A stretch of 64,000 nt of DNA, taken from NCBI GenBank assembly GCA_930367205.1, contig OV884013.1, positions 93,373,333 through 93,437,332 on the forward strand, written 5' to 3'. The stretch is from Acanthosoma haemorrhoidale (Eukaryota > Arthropoda > Insecta > Hemiptera > Acanthosomatidae). The notes below the pieces were generated by a model. The model made no database searches, was not told the DNA's origin, and was given only the letters and a program-made list of their open reading frames with translations. The position numbers and the translations under genes are program-made. Shown one piece after another: positions 34,915 to 47,829 of the stretch (its first letter is position 1; the number at the start of each line of letters is the position of its first letter).

Positions 34915-37480
34915 TCTATATAGTGGCTATATAGGAAGGTAGGTTTCTATGAGTGGCCAATAAGAGACCCGCTTATTCTGAATAATCAACTAAGCCATTA
35001 GTTTTACCAATAAGCTTAGACTACGTCAAGGCTCTGTTGGTTTGCTCGTCGGTCTCTCTCTACACTAATGCGAGCGATTTATTGGTATAAAAAAAGTAGG
35101 AAAGTCTCTTCAGATCTGTAAATGGGGTAACTTCTTTCTTCGTTGTCGTGGTTAAGTTCGCTCAACAACGAGTTTCACTGCTTGAGACCGGATTTTTTAT
35201 TTGTTTGCTTTTAATTTAAATGAAGCAGAGGAATTAGTTTCGCAATTGAAAATAAAATATAAAACAGGTAGCAATAGTAAAATTGATTCACTCATTTCAG
35301 TGCCTGGTATTTCTCAATCTGTGGTAATCAATAGCTTGGTCTGCAAATTTATCAGCAAAGAGTAACAATTAGCAAACCTTAATAAACAAAAACACAATAA
35401 ACTAATATGATATGTAAGAAGAATTTTCAAAAAATAATAATTAAGCCTATCAAAAATTAAAACAAATATTAATAAATTAATTAAAAATAAGGATGACATT
35501 TATCATGCCTGATAATGTTATTTTAGGGACAAATGAACAAAATGCTACCAAATGTTTTCCAATAATATCACCACTTCTCAAAAACTCCATCTTATTCAGA
35601 ACTGGCATCTGTGGTGAATTCACCAGGATGAGTTTAGTGATAGTGAACCTTGTACGGATGACAATAAACCAACATGAAAATTGTTTTGGATTTCGACCGG
35701 CTCTTACTCATCCAAACACAAGTTCCAGGTTCACAACAAAAAAAAAATATGAAAATTGGGTATACACCACTTAAAAATTTACCCAGTTAAGCGCATTACA
35801 CTTTAGGCAAAACGTCCTCACATCAAAAACACTTCATGACCTGTTTATTAATTTGTTACTGTTTGTGCACTAATGACGTGAGCCTGATTCACACACTCCC
35901 CAAATGAGGTAGAATTTTTAATGTAGAAATGTTGGCATAATGTCCTCCTAATGAGATTTACACGCTTGTTGGCATTAAACGTCGTACTGGTGGGCCAGGC
36001 AGCACAAGCCGATTAAGCCGTAAGTCAACCCAGCTCTTCCTAGCGCTAATATTCACCATACAGTAGACAATATTTACCTAGATGTCACTATAAGAATTAT
36101 AATTCTACTAATAATGTTATATTATAAATAATTATTTATAAGTGTGATTCGGTGGAGTTTAAATTATAACACTTTTATTTTATCAGTATTTAATTACGTT
36201 GCTTACTTTTGCCATATGGTTCCGTTTTATTGAGCTGTAAACTAGTTTAATAAATTGTTACATATATTTCACAAAGGTTCCCCTATTTACCTAAATGTAT
36301 TTGCTCACGTGGTCTTAAGTTGTCATATGCATGACAATGAATTTTTCAAGTACAGGTTGGCTATGGTGATTTTCATCTTGTACCTTGTAAATGGTGACCT
36401 GCAAGTAATGGCTTGTGATACTGTCTAAGGATATGCTATAACCACCAAAGGCATCAGTATCAAGTACAAGTATGAGTATTAGTACAAAATAAATTGTATA
36501 AATAGACCAGAGATGTACAATTATTAAAAGTATTTAATACATAATTTTGTAGTAAAATATTGTATTACTATGATCGTCTGATTCATTTTCTTTTCTGTAT
36601 GGCTATTCAAAATTATTTTTCTTTCGTCATGGCTAATCTTTCTGATATTAAAACTAATGGTACCAAGACAATTATTTCTATTTGAATTTTTTTTTCTTCT
36701 TCCCACTACACAAAGTCGTACGACTTGTGTGGTGGATATATAATCTATTATATTATTAAATAAAAAAATAAATGTTATTATTAGAATACGGAATTGGCTA
36801 CGTCAAACAACTAGACGATGTTGTTACCATCCCTTTGTTAAGTGTGGATTATCTCAAAGCAGGTGAGTGGACACCTGGAATGCAGGCTTATCTATCAACA
36901 ACGCGGTTGATTAGTTAGGCTTCTGGCTGTATTTATTATAAATAAATTATACTCTGTACAGAGAATTCCCCCAGGTGTTACTGATGTCAACAATAGGATC
37001 TACTGTAGCAGTCATTTAGTGGCAATTGCGCGAGTTAATAATAATGAATTAAGAACTTGATTTGTGAGTGGAATTAGTGCGAATTGTACCCTTTTCTGTG
37101 TGATACTACTCACAAAACTAAGTTTTTTGTAATTATAGTACATTTAAATCCTATAAAATGTAATTGGTAATAAATTGGTTAATATATTTGCTTGGATACT
37201 CTATTCAATAGTATTGGAATGGTCTCGCTGGGGGCAATTATCAGACCAAGCATCCGCATTTCCATTTAAATGAAAAAAGGGCCAAAGCCAAAAAATCAAC
37301 TTTGTGATTTTATAGTACAACTAGTAGTTATAAATAAGGGTCTCTGATTTTGAAAATTGTGAAGGTAATGTATTATGTATAATCTATATGATTATATAGA
37401 TATTCAATAATTTAATAAAAAAAAATGAAACTGTCACGATAAATATTCGATCAAGAATACAACACACTCGAACAAACAGT
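34915..37480. other. No gene recognised; one promoter-like site
   Basis: A TATAAAAAAAG (35086-35096), downstream of two CCAAT-type sequences, looks promoter-like, but no gene follows that I can identify. The remainder is AT-rich. Confidence 0.4.
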
Positions 37481-37482
37481 GA

Positions 37483-37743
37483 TTGATCATTCGGCTTTTG
37501 AGACCACTTGGAGATGATTTTATCCCGTCCTGGAGGGAATATCACCGGGATAGTTGAGGCCACGCCCCATGAAGAGAAAATAGATCCCCCCCTTTCCATA
37601 GCCGCCGGTAAATAGCTGGGGGAAATATCCAGAGCCCGGTTAGCAATCTCCAGGCGGTCGTGGAGCAAGTGGGGAAGGTTCATTTCAGCTTGATGGAAGG
37701 CAGCTCCCACGATGTAGTAGGATACCAAGCCCAGACCCACTAA
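37483..37743 (-). other. GC-rich open segment, possible exon, unknown product
   Basis: About 250 bases much richer in GC than the flanks. They are open on the minus strand directly after TAATTAG (possible acceptor). The translation begins with a hydrophobic stretch (VGLGLVSYYIVGAAFHQAEM), then a charged helical part (LLHDRLEIANRALDIS) and PSYLPAAMERGG and IPVIFPPGRDKI. I do not recognise the family. It could be a host exon or part of an unlisted mobile element. No donor is clear at the 3' side, where the frame runs on into AT-rich DNA. Confidence 0.3.
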
Positions 37744-38214
37744 TTATCAGTTGTGATTAACGGCTTATTCCTGATCCCAGCTTATCATTGCCAGAGTCTA
37801 TTCTCAGCACAATTTATTCACGCAATCATGACTATTCGGGGTTCTAGTCGGTGTTCTATAATCCAGTTTATAACAAAGTTCTTAATTATTTTACGGAAAG
37901 ATAGACACATCAGTTAAATCAACGTAAGTTGTTGGCACCACCAGACATATATGAATGAGCACGTTAAACAGCGATTTGTACTGGTGAGCTTTAATAAATT
38001 CCCGGTATAACTAATTTCCATAGAAGGACATACTGATTAAAAAAAATTAAGTTCAAATTAATCTCAATGTAGAATCTGGGTAAAAAATAGATAGGTATCT
38101 CCAGTTCTCTACCCATTTTAGTTACAAAATAGAACAAGCACGACACAGCTATTTTTTCTGCTTTCGCACTATCTTCACTTGTTTATCTTTGTCTGAAACT
38201 GATGATAAATAAAT

Positions 38215-38463
38215 GTGTCCTCTGGCCGGCTCTGCTCTACCCCCCCCCCCCTATACGCTCACTTGACTAGAAGTCTTCAGCAATATCAGAACAGGATCAT
38301 GAGAAAAGTGGTCCGACATACCTTTCTCAAAAGGTTAAAGAACACCGACCTGCACCCGTTGCTTAGTGTGCCGTCGGTGGGTGACCCTATGACTATGACC
38401 CCACCACCCTCCCTGTATCAATGGCAACAGACTGTCAGGGAAAATTATGTTAAGATTTTGTAG
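38215..38463 (+). pseudogene. Possible LINE ORF2 C-terminal remnant
   Basis: A short frame containing LQQYQNRIMRKVVRHTFLKR has the look of the C-terminal region of LINE ORF2 (a helical QNR-type stretch). It is followed at once by the dispersed repeat at 38475-38710. The assignment rests on this weak pattern and its position. Confidence 0.35.
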
Positions 38464-38474
38464 TTACATGTAAG

Positions 38475-38710
38475 TTAGTTTTAGGTCTATAATTCATAAG
38501 GTGAGCCCTATCACTTTTAAATATGTCCAATAAATTATAACTTAAATAAATTGTATAACATAAATTATACTTTTGTAAAAATCACAAATCGCAATGTAAA
38601 ATTTTTAAAAATTGTATAATATGTAGCCAAGTTACAGGACATATAATGACTTACTGTAACTAGATTTATTTATGTAGAATCTATATTAATTTCCATTATT
38701 TATAATAATA
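38475..38710 (+). repeat. Dispersed repeat copy B (LINE 3' untranslated type)
   Basis: Same orientation as copy A at 16490-16735 and similar over almost its whole length, including TTGTAAAAATCACAAATCGC and TTATGTAGAATCTATA. Confidence 0.75.
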
Positions 38711-39631
38711 AGGGGATATGATGGAAATAAAACAAAACATGGCAATTACCTGGCGAGGAAATATTTTTAAAAATGAACGTTTTAAAGGACAGGAATGTTA
38801 TAGTGACTGATGCAATTTATTTTCCATTTTTTTGTAGGAAAATGAGAAAAATATTTTGTACGAAAAAAAAATTATTAGCGAAATTGCAACTTAATGTTAT
38901 ATCCTTTAAGTATTTTTTTTGCTTGTATGATTGATTAATACAAATTTGGGAAAGATAGACACATCTTTTAACTATAGTTAATAATCGTTTATTCTTATAC
39001 TAAACGTGTTCAACATTTGAAAATATGTAGAAATTCACAGATCGATTAGATAATTATTTTTACGGCCTCTATCGGCAACTCTCAGACCGTCAAAACTTTT
39101 GCTTTTAAATACCTCATTTAAAACATCATTAGGTTTATCTTTTGAATGTTTATTTAAGTAATATGTAATTAATCATATACATACATATTAAGCTATAATT
39201 TTTCTTGTTTCCGTTGCTTTTTTTTTGTCTTCTTCGGCGTGCATGGTTATTTTCTTTCGTGTATGATGACCTTTTTTTTTTACAGGATGGTATACTTCCT
39301 GTGCTAATAAAAACAGTAGAGAAAGAACCATTTTTTGTTAACTCAATGTGTTAATAGATTTTCAAAAATTGGCTTCTACCAGCTTATATTTGCAATAACT
39401 AACTATAAACCTTGCCAAACAATCACTCGTGCTTAATGTTTCTCCCACACAGAAGCACCAACTATTCTTTAAGAAACCACTTTTCTCCCAACTTCACTAC
39501 TCATCAGCACCCTTAAGTCTGAACTTCAATCGGTTGGGTACCAGAAACTAACCAATACTTCCCAAGACTCCGCCACCTCCTTCGCGTGCGAACTAACATG
39601 ATTTACATATTGTTAATAAGACTTTTAATTT
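38711..39631. other. No gene recognised
   Basis: AT-rich. Near 39555-39590 a 35-base piece (CCCAAGACTCCGCCACCTCC and following) matches part of the LINE tail that follows, so the tail is partly duplicated. Confidence 0.45.
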
Positions 39632-39849
39632 GGGGGACTTCCCAGAACTCCGCTTTCTCCTTCGCACCCGAGGGAGGTGATAACCATGTGGACTTGGGGG
39701 GCCTCTGTGCTGTTTGTACATATAGTATGAATGAGCGAGTGAATGAAAATTGTAAATTGGTATGAATAAAATCATTTATCACAATTACTCATAGCTCAAT
39801 CAGGCAGATTGTAATTATATCATAATAAAGTTGTTGTCAATCAAAAAAA
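39632..39849 (+). repeat. LINE 3'-end copy
   Basis: Matches the end of the LINE at 43590-43757: CCGCTTTCTCCTTCGCA, the block CATGTGGACTTGG, GTATGAATGAGCGAGTGAAT, then GGCAGATTGTAATTAT and ATAATAAAGTTGTTGT. It ends in a short A run, as expected for a retroposed 3' end. Confidence 0.85.
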
Positions 39850-41609
39850 AATTCCTGAAGTGGTTATGATGTTATTAATCAGGAAAAAACGTATTGAAGA
39901 ACCATTTTGTAAGTTTAAATGAATGCCTAAGTGTAAATTTAAAAAAACGTGTATCGAAAAATACAATTTATGGATTACACTTATGGTCTATAAAAGTTAA
40001 GAACAAAAATAGCCAGGAATCATTCATGGACCAACTAATAGTAGTAATATTTGCATATATTGATTTATTCTTTACCAATATTTCCGATGTCTATTGAGTC
40101 ATTGATTTTTGTTGAAGAATGACAACTACATAATAGACTATTGTTTGATCCAAAAGGTAATATCTTTCACTAACTAAAAAAGCAAATAAATACATCCAGC
40201 CACACCTAAATCCACAACGCAGCTCCGAGAAAAAAAACGTAGTTATTTTTGAACAGTTGGTAAAAGAAATGATGCTATTTGAAAATGTATCACATCATTG
40301 ACTGAAGGTAGATACAGTAACAAAAAACAAAATTTAACTGAAAGGTAAATTATCACGAGTTCATGGGAGAACCAAATAAATGTAATTATGTATAAAGATT
40401 TATATCTTCAGCTACTATACGTAGAACATATGGTTTTGTTGATGGCTAAGATGGTGGATTTTCAGTGAATAGTAATCTTATTTGTTTATAAATGGACTGT
40501 AAATTACTAATTTGAGATTTTTTTTTTTTTTTTTTTTTTTCTATGCCCTTCCTGAGGCTGAGCCTCAAACGGGCTAAGTGTGTAAGGCTTGGTGGTGTGC
40601 CCAACGAAGAAACCATTATTAATAGGGCAGTGATACAAAGTTCTATGGTAAGCTGCGGTAAGCTTTCTGCATATAAAGAAGGGTACCCAATTGTATGTTA
40701 GTAGGGGTATTTTAACTTATTAGAGCCATTATAAGTTAGTTTTGCGTTTACAGTTTCCTAATGGGTGATTTAATCATGAAAAATCCAGATGAAGAAATTT
40801 AAATTGAAATTGAAAAACTAAGAACTTGATTAGCTTAAAAGAAATTAAGGACTTCAAGACCCCCTGAAGAACCTTAGAACGTTCCCTTACACGATTTTGG
40901 AGAATTACTACCTCACACTACCCTACCATATATAAACTTTATCGGGGATCTTGTCGTTTTTTATCGGTTGTAGGAAACTAGGTCACATTGTATTTTACTA
41001 TCTGGTGTCAGATTAAAAAAAAAAGGGGATAAAGGGGGAAGGGGTAAGTACTGGTACTAAAATAAGTAAAATTGACCTGGCTTTAGTATCTTTGAAAAAT
41101 CAAGATATCAAATTTCTTAGTGGATAGTTTCGGCTTTTGTGGAGGAGCATGCGGTGGTTGAACCTTAGTCAGCTTCTCCGAGAGAAATCAATACAAAATC
41201 AGAAGATAATTAGCTAGAAATCTAATGAAGTATTTAACATAATATTTGTTAAGGCCAGATAAAGTTTTTATTTTGTTAAAAAAGTAAAGTAAATTGAATC
41301 ATAATTTTTTTATTTTTATTTAATAAAATTAATTTGTTTGTTAAATTTAATTATTTATTATTTTCGTCACTGACGTAAAAAAACTGTAAAAAAAATCGTC
41401 ATTTTTTTTGATTGTTCATGTAAAATCTGATTATGTAATTTATGTTCATTTATATTTCGTAAGATTTAAATGTGGAATAAGGAGAATTCCGTACCTTGGA
41501 CCGTGGTACTTTGGACTTTTGGTAGGAGAACTTGTGGGCCCAAGCCCCATTTTCGTCAGTGTTGAGGTAACGTCTGAACGGTTAAGGTGTACCGATCTTA
41601 GACTTGAAT
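39850..41609. other. No gene recognised; poly-T tract
   Basis: Holds a run of about 25 T (40517-40541) followed by GC-richer sequence (CCTTCCTGAGGCTGAGCCTC), which contains a small palindrome GAGGCTGAGCCTC. Otherwise AT-rich, with no coding pattern. Confidence 0.45.
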
Positions 41610-42185
41610 CGTCCATTTGGCCAAAATCACACCTCTATGATAATCCACAATCATAATCGTTTACCTCACCATCTCAAAGATCTAATCCAATCCAAACGCC
41701 GCTCCAGAACAGTGTGGCCAAGATCCCGGCATCCTGCTGATCGCCGCTTGTACAATCAGTACTGCCGATTGGTAAAGCTGCGATTGGCATCCTTCCGTTC
41801 CGATTCTTTCGATTCCTCCCTCTCCTCTCTGTCTACCAGAGATAACTCCTTGTGGAATGTAACCAAAAAAATCCTAAAGTATCAACCTGCTTCACATCCA
41901 CTCCGTCGTGATGATGGGTCCTGGGTGGCTTCGGATGGGGATAAGTCAGAGGAATTTGCTCTGCATCTTACCCATACTTTCACACCTCACCTTTCTCATC
42001 AAAGCCATACTCACAGCACAACTGTGGAAGATTTCCTCACTTCACCTATTCCTCTCTCTCTTCCACTAAAAGCCGTTAATCCCTCTGAGATCAAATATCT
42101 TCTAAAAACTTACCTTTTCGAAAATCCCCTGGATATGATCTCTTTACTCCTCAAATCCTCAAACAACTTCCTCCTAAAGCCATAA
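41604..42185 (+). pseudogene. LINE ORF2, pre-RT segment
   Basis: Open for about 190 codons. It covers the linker before reverse transcriptase (KRRSRTVWPRSRHPADRRLY, SSLSTRDNSLWNVTKKI). A frameshift near 42105-42125 separates it from the RT blocks that follow in another frame. Confidence 0.75.
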
Positions 42186-43757
42186 TCTTCCTAACCTATA
42201 TATATAATTGCATTATCCGAACGACGCACTTTCCTCTCCTCTGGAAACCTTCCATTATTATCCTATTTGCCAAACCTGGTAAACCACCAAATGACGCCTC
42301 ATCTTACCGTCCAATTAGCCTACTCCCAATCCTCTCAAAAATATTTGAGAAACTCCTACTAAAACGTCTACTTCCAATTGTTAAATCCAAAAACCTTTTT
42401 CCCACACACCAGTTTTGTTTTCACCAACGACATTCCACTGCTCAACAAGGCCTTCGCGTTGTTGATCACATCTTCTCAGCCCTTGAAACCAAACAGTATT
42501 GCACTGCTGCCTTTCTTGATATAGCTCAAGCTTTTGACAGGGTCTGGCACGCAGGTTTGCTCTACAAGCTCAAAAGATATTTACCACCGACCCTTTTCCT
42601 AATCCTACAGTCCTACCTTTCAAACCACTTTTTCCAAGTCCGCTGTGGTTTAGAATACTCTAACTACTATCCCATAAATGCAGGAGTTCCACAGGGCAGT
42701 GTCCTAGGCCCCATCCTCTATAACCTATACACCGCTGATGTCCCCTCTACTCCCAATACCTTCTTGGCCACATTTGCTGATGACACTGCAGTCTGGTCAT
42801 CCCACCCTGACCCCGACATAGCATCCCATAACCTTCAAAAACACCTGGACGAGATCGAGTATTGGTGCAATCAATGACGGATCAAATTTAATAAAGCAAA
42901 ATTCTCCCACATTACCTTCACCCTTTGTCGCAAGTCTTGTCCACTAGTTTATTTTAATTCTATTCCTCTCCCTGTATCCGAGACAGTAAGGTACTTAGGC
43001 TTCCATCTTGACAAACGACCTGGACCTGGAACCCACATACGAGACTAAAAAGACAAGAACTAAACTGACGCTTTGGACAACTGTACAGACTACCTCGAAG
43101 GACATCCCATCTCTCAATAGAAAATAAGCTACTAATCTACAAAGTTATGCTTAAACCAATCTGGACATACGAAATGGAGCTATGGGGGGACAGCAAAAAA
43201 GTCGAACATCAAGCGTATCCAATCCTTTCAATCAAAAGTCCTGAGAACAATAGTAAATGCCCCTTATTATGTCTGCAACTAAACCCTCTATAACGACCTT
43301 AATATACCCTACATTCTAGAACTCATCCTTTCCAAGTTTATGAAATTCCGCAGTAGCCTTTCCAACCACCCTAATCCTGTAGCACAGTCATTGCACTGCG
43401 CCACTCATCCCGATAATCCTCCTTAGAGACTGAAACGGCAGTGGCCTCGTGACCTGCTCTAAACGCGTGACAGTGGGAGTCCGGACAATGGCGAGTTTCT
43501 GCAATCATGTCCTGAGCGTCTGTGGCTCTCGCGCTCTTGGTCAGCCTCCACTGGCTAGTATCCGGTGACGCGGCTGACGGAGGAGCGTGGGGGACTTTCC
43601 AAGACTCTGCTTTCTCTTCGCATGTGGATTCGGGAGGTCTCTGGGCTGTCTGTAAATATTGTATGAATGATGAACTGTAAATATGGTATGAATGAGAGCA
43701 TTTATCCGTATTACTTATTGCCTTATAAAAGGCAGATTGTAATTATAGCACAATAAA
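41610..43757 (+). mobile_element. 5'-truncated LINE (jockey-type non-LTR retrotransposon)
   Basis: The longest copy of the LINE family seen in this window. It starts within the region between endonuclease and RT (the frame includes NRLPHHLKDLIQSKRRSRTV and NSLWNVTKKILKYQP). It continues through reverse transcriptase and a C-terminal domain, and ends near 43757 with ATAATAAAG-like sequence. No endonuclease is present, so it is truncated. The 3' end recurs at 39632, 45875, 48460 and 58915, and its middle recurs at 967. Confidence 0.88.
42125..42877 (+). pseudogene. LINE reverse transcriptase, ends at premature stop
   Basis: One open frame from SPGYDLFTPQIL through SSYRPISLLPILSKIFEKLL, TAAFLDIAQAFDRVWH, GVPQGSVLGPILYNLYTADV and the catalytic TFADDTAVW. 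It ends at TGA 42875-42877, which replaces a Trp codon still present as TGG in the fragment at 967-1560. The RT core residues themselves look intact. The C-terminal domain downstream has further stops. Confidence 0.88.
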
Positions 43758-43759
43758 GG

Positions 43760-44583
43760 AATAATGATATTCAATGTTCCCCTTGGAGCTTGGTATCGCC
43801 ACCCGGTGGTTGGGTTTTTTTTGAGTCTCAATCTGACCACGACAGCTCTACGCTTTGTCTGCAGCCTGCAGCCTGCACCCACGAGAGCGCTTGACCTGCA
43901 ACCTGCCGCTGCAGGAAAGAACGCTTCGTGCGACTGCGTGAATATACCCTTGTTTCACTTATTTCCTAATCAATTCCGTAATTGATTTGTTGCTGGTTGC
44001 CTTTTGATTATTTATTTTATTTAAAGGGCATTATGTTTAACTTAGTTGAGTTTGTTGAAAATTTAATTATTGTGACTAGAATTTGGTTAATTATCTTAAT
44101 TATTAAGGATAAAAGATATTTTTTTTATTTTTGAAACAAGTCTATGTCTATGGTAAATTTTATATTATTACTAACCAGGCATGTGGGACTTTACATAACC
44201 TGAAAATATTATAGCCTATATTGTTATTGTTGGATTTCAATATTTAATTTTTTGGAATATTTCTGAAATCATAACTCTAGGATAGAATTTGTATGGTTAA
44301 TATAGAGTCCAGTATTTCAGCCATCAAAGCAGGGGTGCATAAGGGAGTGATTTGCTCCGATCATTTAAATCACACATACATTTTGCCACTCATTTTTTTT
44401 ATGCAATTTTTATAACAATTAGTTTAATTTTGAATAAATGTATTGTGATTTGGCATAAATTCTTATTTTCATTCATTTAACAGTCCACTAGTTCATGCTA
44501 ATGAACCAACCTGCTTTTGAATTTCCACTTGGAAGTATATAATACTCCACGGGTAGTTCAGCGTAAACAATATTTATATTGTA
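43760..44583. other. No gene recognised
   Basis: AT-rich, with a short GC-rich piece at 43780-43940 (contains GCAGCCTGCAGCCTGCA, a small direct repeat). No product was recognised. Confidence 0.45.
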
Positions 44584-45867
44584 AAGGGTTGGCCAAAAAG
44601 GCCGTTCGGTTTTTTAACCGAAAATAAGACACAACTTTTAAACACAAAGCAATTAATTCAATCAATGACATAATTGCCATTTTGTTCCAGTATCTTCTGC
44701 CATCTCATGGGCAGATTCATAATTCCATGCTCAAAGAATTTCCTGTCTTTAGTGACAAAAATTTAAAAATGGATTTTTACATCTTCTTCAGAGTTGAAGG
44801 TCTGTCCATTCAATGAATTTTGAAGAGACCGAAACAGGTGGAAATCTGAATGTGCAAGGTCGGGCGAATATGGAGGGTACGGCAAAACATCCCAGCCAAG
44901 CTCCAGTAACTTCTGCCGCGTCTGCAAAGGAAGTGTGCGGTCTAGCATTATCGTGATGCAAGACAATCCCCTTACGGTTGGCTAGTTCAGGACGCTTCTG
45001 GGGGATCGCTGCATTTAATTTGTCCAGCTGGTCACAGTTCACATCCGAATAGATGGTCCATGTCCATGGGAAGATGTTCGTAAAAGACAACACCCCTCCA
45101 ATTCCATCAAATCGAGAGCATAACTTTCATTGGGTAAAGTCCTGCTTTGGGGGTTGTTTGTGGTAATTCGCCACACTTCCCCCATGAGCGTTTGCGCTCC
45201 ACATTGTTATAGACGATCCACTTTTCGTCCCCTGTCATCATCCTCTTCAAAAAAGGATCGTTTTCTTCCTGTTTCCACAAAGAATCGCAGATGAAAATCC
45301 TTTGGGCGAGGTTAGCCTCACTAAGTTGATGAGGAACCCAAACATCGAGCCTGCTCACGTAGCTAAGTTGATGCAGATGGTTTTCAACACTCGATTTGGA
45401 TATTTTGAGGATAACTGCGATCTCCCTAGTTGTATAACGGGGATTGGTGTCGACTAATTTCTTCACTTTGTCGCTGTTAATCTCAGTTGGCAGGCCAGAA
45501 CGAGGTGCGTCTTGAACCAAAAAATTTCCCGATCGAAATCTTGAAAACCACTTCTGGCACTCACGTTCTGTAACAGCATCCTCTCCGTATACATCGCATA
45601 TCTTCCTGCAAGTTTCCACTGCTTTTTTGCCTTTTTTAAAATAAAAAAGCATGAGGTGTCGATAATGTTCGTTTTGGTTTTCCATTTTCAGGATGATCCT
45701 AAACACACAAAACACAATCAGTCTCGTCGGAATTTCGCGTCAAACTACCTTAAGTGTCTAGTATCTGACGAGAGCGCACTCGCATGGGACGGACTGAAGT
45801 TAGCTACATATTAGACTGCTTGAAGTTTCGTGACAACAAAACCGAACGGACTTTTTGGGCAACCTGA
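44584..45867 (-). mobile_element. mariner transposon, full length but inactive
   Basis: 1284 bp, bounded by TA on both sides (44582-44583 and 45868-45869). Terminal inverted repeats of about 28 bp share GGTTG-CCAAAAAG-CCGTTCGGTTTT. The size and ends are typical of mariner. The transposase lies on the minus strand and is broken (separate entry). It sits directly beside a LINE 3' end. Confidence 0.93.
44665..45685 (-). pseudogene. mariner transposase, DD34D, with stop and frameshifts
   Basis: Starts MENQNEHYRHLMLFYFKKGK with the N-terminal helix-turn-helix (AVTERECQKWFSRFRSGN, then TTREIAVILKISKSSVENHL). The three catalytic regions are all recognisable: MTGDEKWIVYNN, LHHDNARPHTS and PYPPYSPDLAHSDFHLF. 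A stop occurs after KVMLSI. The frame changes before the second catalytic block and again before the third, so at least one stop and two frameshifts inactivate it. The normal C-terminal part (MRWQKILEQNGNYV) is still visible. Confidence 0.9.
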
Positions 45868-45874
45868 TAACTTA

Positions 45875-46121
45875 ACCTTATTATGATAAAATTACAATCT
45901 GACTCATTGGGCAGTAAGTAATTGTGATAAATGATCTCATTCATACCATATTTACAATTTTCATTCACTCGCTCATTCTTACAGTATATACAAACAGCCC
46001 AAGCCCTCATGGTTGTCACCTCCCTCGCATGCCAAGGAGAAAGCGGAGGCCTCGGAAGACCCCCACATTCCTCTGTCAGCCACGTCATTGGATAAGAGCC
46101 AGCGGAGGCTGACCACGAATG
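45875..46121 (-). repeat. LINE 3'-end copy (minus strand)
   Basis: Reverse complement of the LINE tail: CCAATGAGTCAGATTGTAAT-like end, GAATGAGATCATTTATCACA, TATGAATGAGCGAGTGAAT-like block and CCGCTTTCTCCTTGGCATGC. Its 3' end is about 8 bp from the mariner. Confidence 0.85.
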
Positions 46122-46124
46122 CAA

Positions 46125-47829
46125 TATTTATATTAAAATAAGTTTATATTTAAATGCTGGATATAATATCAATTGATAAATTGATAGGAATTCATGACAC
46201 TTGCAACAAAACTAGTCTAAAGTTATTTATTCCTGAATTTTGTCCCTTAAATATTTGTCCTGAGGAAATTAAGGCCCCAACTTTGGATAACAGTAACAAA
46301 AAATTTCATTAGATAATAAGAACTTTCAAAGTGAATAAAGGCAGATAAGTTTAATGACATATTAGCTTCTCAATTATGCATAATACTTAACTGCCAATTT
46401 GGGAAAATGAGTTTTTATTTTAGTTACTAAGCTTCAAAAACATTACACGCAAGGTAATTTTTACAACTTACAGGCTCATATCAGCCAAGGAGAAAAGTTC
46501 GAATATTATGTTAGTTACAATTATTTTTGTAATTTTACTGCAATTAAAATTAACTAATTAATTTGTTCGTTCATAGCATTTTAATTTACAGATTTAATTA
46601 CTAACACAATTTTGTCTTTATAAACAAATATTCGACATTTCTGTTTTGGTGTTTCCTGTACAGATTTTATTACTTTTACATACATTGGAATTTATATTAT
46701 AGGAACACATGGATACTCGGTTGTCATTGAATAATTTGAACTCATAAGTGAAGTATTCTTGTTAATGTTATAAAAATCCTTTCGTAAAATTATTCTTTTT
46801 TTAATTTTGAATAAAGCATATGGAATAATTTTTTTTTTTCAGTGAAATTAATCTAACGTTTCTTTCAGTCGGGATGCCTAGAATCGATATTTTAATTTAT
46901 TTTTTTAGCTTTTAAAGAAATTAGTAATCTCATGACATATTCATGAAATAAAACAATGTGCTATTGGGAGAGAAGCCCTTTGTCTCGTATCGATTCCTCC
47001 TTGCTAAGGGTAGCCTATAGCTTCCCCACATAATCCCACCCTCCAAATCCTTTATAGCCCGGATTATCAGACTCGAAGAGTGATCGCGAATAGGTGGTTC
47101 TATAGCTTGAATGCAGTCTATATTTTGTCCTCTAAAAGAAATACAACACTATAAAGGGCCATTCTTTATGTTGTTATGATTAATAAGTAAAAAAAGTATC
47201 AATTTGAGTGTTTATTTCGTTGAAAGTACTGAAAGGCTTTCCCGAATTCTTAACAACAATAGACAAACTACAAATCGTAATACTCCTAGGAAAAAATTAA
47301 AATATTTCTATATTAGAATACTTTTACCTTTTTTTTTGTTTTAACTTGTGCAAACCTTTTACGAACAAGGTGAAGTTTTCCAATACTCTAATATATCAAG
47401 GCAAACATTATAATGTAATATAATAACGTAACCTATAGTCTTTCTTATACCAAATGCAAATATTAAATTGTAATATAATAATACTCTGTCGTATTTAAAA
47501 TATTATATTATAATGTAATATGACAATACTCTGTTTTATTTAAGCAATGCAAATATTGTACTACTCTAAAACAAACTCTGTAAAAATTTATTCATGTTAA
47601 TAAATAGTGAGATAGTGCCCAGGCTGCCGCTAGGAAGTTTCAGCTCACTCTTGCAGCAGGTGAAGCCAGTTTTTTTTGGTTGAAACCAACGGTGTTTTGA
47701 TTGGTTGCCGCCTGGCTATACATATACCAAATTCTAAGCTGACCAGACATTCAGTTCTAGTCAAACATCGGGACTTGTACTCGCAGATGTATTTCTATTT
47801 TGAAGTATTCTCTTCTTCTTATTGAACCT
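46125..47829. other. No gene recognised; small tandem duplication
   Basis: AT-rich. Two imperfect copies of a roughly 60-bp AT-rich unit with AATACTCTGT occur near 47450-47540. No coding pattern was found. Confidence 0.45.
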
